DNA of 64,000 nucleotides, taken from assembly GCA_037975125.1 (NCBI GenBank), contig CM075852.1, positions 8,115,758 through 8,179,757 on the forward strand, in the 5' to 3' direction. Shown one piece after another: positions 61,039 through 64,000 of this stretch (the first letter of the stretch is position 1; every line of letters begins with the position of its first letter). The position numbers and the translations under genes were made by a program. The notes under the pieces were generated by a model, which did not search any database, was not told the DNA's origin, and saw nothing but the letters and a program-made list of their open reading frames with translations. Source of the stretch: Latrodectus hesperus. Its lineage: Eukaryota; Arthropoda; Arachnida; Araneae; Theridiidae.

Positions 61039-61362
61039 CAGCATTTCACCAGAGTCATGATTCTCTTCAGGAAGAAGACTAGAGAGACATATTTTAAGTT
61101 CTATTCCAAAAATATGTGTCTGCTATATGGAATACCTTAATCCTTAATCAGCATTTCACCAGAGTTATGATTCTCTTCAGGATGAAGACTAGAGAGACAT
61201 ATTTTAAGTTCTATTCCAAAAATATGTGTCTGCTATATGGAATACCTTAATCCTTAATCAGCATTTCACCAGAGTTATGATTCTCTTCAGGATGAAGACT
61301 AGAGAGACATATTTTAAGTTCTATTCCAAAAATATGTGTCTGCTATATGGAATACCTTAATC
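61039..61362. repeat. 110-bp tandem triplication
   Basis: Three direct copies start at CAGCATTTCACCAGAG at 61039, 61149 and 61259. The first differs from the second at two bases (GAGTCATG/GAGTTATG and GGAAGAAG/GGATGAAG). The second and third are identical over their common length, and the third stops about 6 bases short. Noncoding. Near identity implies recent duplication, or an assembly effect. Confidence 0.97.
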
Positions 61363-61905
61363 GAGGATAATCATAGACCAATTGCTTGATGCAGAGCTTA
61401 ACAATGGATCTCGAGTGATATATAAAATTATTTGCGAAGAATTTGTAAATGAAAAAAGTTTACCATTACACTCCTTATAATTTAAATAAGACTCTAAAAC
61501 AGAAAAAAGTTAAAATCAATAATGATACCATTAAATTATTTAAAAATGATCGTTTCCGAATTGTACATATTTCTAAAATTATGTTGTTGTAGTATAATGT
61601 CGTTCTTCTAAGTTTTCCACCGTTTAGTATTATAAGGAGCGGGAGACGTAAGGACACCTTATATAATCAGGCACCCAGCGGGTGTGCTAACGTAGTCCCG
61701 AGAGAGAATTTATGTAATTGAAAACAAGAACCAAGCAGAAGACTCCTCAAGTGAAGTGAGAGCACCTCATATAAGTATTATTTTAAAAACCTAAAGGTAT
61801 CATAAAAATTTCAAACTACATTCTTCAAATCGTTTATGAGAAGTAAAATTGTTTATGTATTAGGTATCCTGATAAATGTTCTTAACATTATTTATATAAC
61901 TTCTT
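61363..61905. other. noncoding DNA
   Basis: A modestly GC-richer patch at about 61630-61770 (CACCCAGCGGGTGTGCTAAC) has no identified role. The rest is AT-rich. Confidence 0.4.
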
Positions 61906-61919
61906 CAAATCATACGTTT

Positions 61920-62198
61920 GCCGATCACCCTGTCTAGCGGTCAGCGTGCCTGACTGCGGATAGGAAGATCCTGGGTTCGAATCCTAGTTCAGGTATGGAT
62001 GAACTTTCTCTCTCTTCTGTCTTTGTCTTTTTATTGAATGAATGAGGTGTGAATGGTTGCCTACCCTATAAACGGGTCCCTATGGCATGTGTGTACTGAG
62101 GAAGTCGGACTCCACATCTAATTATGGTTCAGTTGGAAAAATGGAGCAGCGCACCCCATATTGTCAGCCTAGCTGGCACAAGACGACAACAATAACAA
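61920..62198 (+). mobile_element. tRNA-derived SINE (tRNA-Arg-like head, alternative tail), 14-bp target duplication
   Basis: Head starts GCCGATCACC with box A TGTCTAGCGG (61931-61940) and box B GGTTCGAATCC (61974-61984). Head and body (GAATGAATGAGGTGTGAATG, GTTGCCTACCCTATAAACGG) match the SINE at 5397. From about 62090 the tail is different: GTCGGACTCCACATCTAATT, ATGGAGCAGCGCACCCC, CCTAGCTGGCACAAGACGAC, then AACAATAACAACA. The direct repeat CAAATCATACGTTT is at 61906-61919 and 62199-62212. The 70-codon frame over its end is incidental. Confidence 0.93.
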
Positions 62199-62212
62199 CA
62201 AATCATACGTTT

Positions 62213-64000
62213 TTTTGTAATACATACACGAATACATTTATTGATTTTGTGTGGACAAAACAAACTGTCTATCTATTTGAAATAAAGTTAAAAGGATAAA
62301 TTAGTGTGTGTAAGCTGCAAATAAATAGGTTAATTGTTAATATTTTCTAGGCATAATTAATTTTTACAATATTTTAACAATAATATTATTACCAGATTCT
62401 AAGAATATTCAATTATATCATGGGAAAATACACTTCAAAAGCTAAATCCAATGCTCTAAATATTCAGATATTTTTATTCAAAATGCACAGGCGAAAAAAT
62501 TAATGTCTTTCATGTAATTTTTGTTAACACTATGCAAACTTGTGGATGAGATAAATCATTTTGATCTTCAGTTTCACAATTGTTATGCTTATGACTCATT
62601 GATAATCAAATTTTCTTAATTCTGATCATTTTTAAAACAAATAAATTGGATACATCAGATTGTATATAAATATGCGTTCCAAGCAATAAGAATGTCTATT
62701 AAGTATACAATTGGAAGGCGATGAGCTATTCAAGAGAATCATTTACTCAAGATCACTGAATGGAATTTCAGATAGTTGAAATCGAGAATCCATCAGCATA
62801 TCTTTATAGTCGGTGGCAACACGAAGATAGTGCGATATGATTCAGAAGTGTCCTATTTCGTGATTGGTTCTTATGAGATATTCAAATCAAACTCAGGATT
62901 CTCCATTGTAGGAAATCGATTCCAAAGTCGTGATGGTTCTCATGATCGAAAATTCTTTTCTTTGCTCATTTTATCGATAGAACTTTTTGTTAACAAGCTC
63001 AGATTTATCATGTTATATCGCATAAAAATGAATGAATATAAGATTTATCCTTTGTTATATAGTTCAAAAAGGAGGTCATTTTGTCTGTTAGGAAATTATA
63101 AATAAAAAATAAAAGAAAAATGCATTTAGAGTTTGTGGGATTTTCAGTAACTCAATAGCCATAGAAATGTTTTTTCAAATTTATTTTTATGGAAATTCAT
63201 TGTCATAGAATTGCTCGAATATTTCGTTAAAGACGACTATACAACTTAAAATAGGAAATAAATCTTAAGTTTTCAAATTGTTTAACAATATGATAAATTG
63301 GTGTAATTTAAGATATCTATAATTTAGTGCTAGGGAAAGAATTTTAATTTAAAATTCATATAAATCAAATTCATTTGGTATATCCTGAAAGAAAACGAAG
63401 ACAGTTTGCCCAGAAGGAAATATTTTTCTTTAAGCATTCAACGCTTACACGCGTTTGCCTATTAATTAAAAAACTCTCGATTTTTGTATAGAAGATTCAA
63501 ATACTTTTATTTAACATCGTAACTTTTTCTATAATTTGAAAACGTAGTAGATGCAACAAGAATAAAATATAAAAATTCATTACATTAAAGAGAAACAGAC
63601 ATATAATAACATGACTCAAAATAATTTCGTATTACGCATTTACTTAAAATTCTTGAAGGAAAGTGTAAAAAGTCTCAACGAATAAAATTAATACAAAGTT
63701 TTAATCAGTTGCATACGCGCTAAAACATTCTGTTCCAGAATTAGAAATGATTCTAAGAATAGTGTCTGTAAAATTATGCATAATATTTAATACTTTATCA
63801 AACAGAATAATTTTTTTGGGCAGGGAGGAAAACTAAAATAATAATGTTTAGCTAAAACTTTACTCTTATTTTCATAATAAACTGTAAGAATGCTAATTAT
63901 TGCGGATTCAAATCTTTAAATAACATATTTCATTTCCTTAAGCTACTTTCACAAAAAATGTATAGTGGAACATACCTGATTATAGCTTTTATGTGAAATT
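62213..64000. other. AT-rich noncoding; unassigned 109-codon ORF
   Basis: A plus-strand open frame at 62776-63105 (109 codons, TTG start) includes SRIHQHIFIVGGNTKIVRYD and ends near RRSFCLLGNYK. I do not recognise it; it lacks a good start, its second half is AT-driven, and the first half has repeat-like texture. Probably not a gene. The remainder shows nothing. Confidence 0.35.

Noticed and set aside
62776..63105. 109-codon gene
   Set aside because: TTG start, no motif, AT-driven second half, and no splice or promoter context.

Overview
This is an AT-rich eukaryotic, almost certainly arthropod, sequence. The tRNA-derived SINEs, the RNase H-bearing non-LTR retrotransposons and the mix of mariner, Tc1, pogo/Tigger and Merlin DNA transposons suggest a chelicerate, most likely a spider. 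That assignment rests on repeat style, not on a gene. I find no host protein-coding gene that I can name. The window reads as intergenic or intronic DNA built from transposable-element remnants, satellites and long (AT)n microsatellites. Nearly all the longer open frames are either AT-microsatellite translations or broken transposon genes.

Layout. 0-8 kb: noncoding DNA; an intact SINE with target duplication (2964-3324); a decayed minus-strand LINE (about 4140-6025) split by a second SINE (5397-5702); a plus-strand LINE RNase H remnant (6326-7097). 8-23 kb: a possible isolated exon (8730-8885); a 5'-truncated LINE with target duplication (10160-10792); a 126/127-bp satellite with dimeric higher-order structure (13692-15566); a second tandem array (17205-18200); another LINE remnant (20565-21252). 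22-26 kb: long (AT)n tracts and an unusual GC-rich, ORF-free block (22925-23420).

26-34 kb is the most informative part. A degraded Merlin-type transposon (27128-29224) has termini matching a 250-bp MITE family present five times in the window (29355, 30940, 31534, 55050, 55939), each copy with an 8-bp target duplication. So a likely autonomous ancestor and its internally deleted derivatives lie side by side. A second MITE-like family (here called Family 2) lies next to or around several of them. A Tigger remnant (32429-33458) and a foldback repeat abutting a 524-bp (AT)n tract (33971-35030) follow.

35-64 kb: long noncoding stretches; a 5'-truncated minus LINE (38719-39376); an internally deleted LINE carrying both ends and a 13-bp target duplication (40252-41072); a Tc1-like element (43382-44654); a truncated SINE (45655-45860); a diverged direct duplication (49526/50917); a 714-bp mariner whose left arm is an inverted copy of its right arm (52296-53009); an ancient degenerate tandem array (about 53340-56870) invaded by MITEs; a 110-bp triplication (61039-61362); and a SINE with a 14-bp target duplication (61920-62198).

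Nothing here is a functioning multi-gene system. What can be reconstructed is the history of the elements: which parented which, which inserted into which, and how several were rearranged. All family assignments come from reading motifs by eye; no database search was made.
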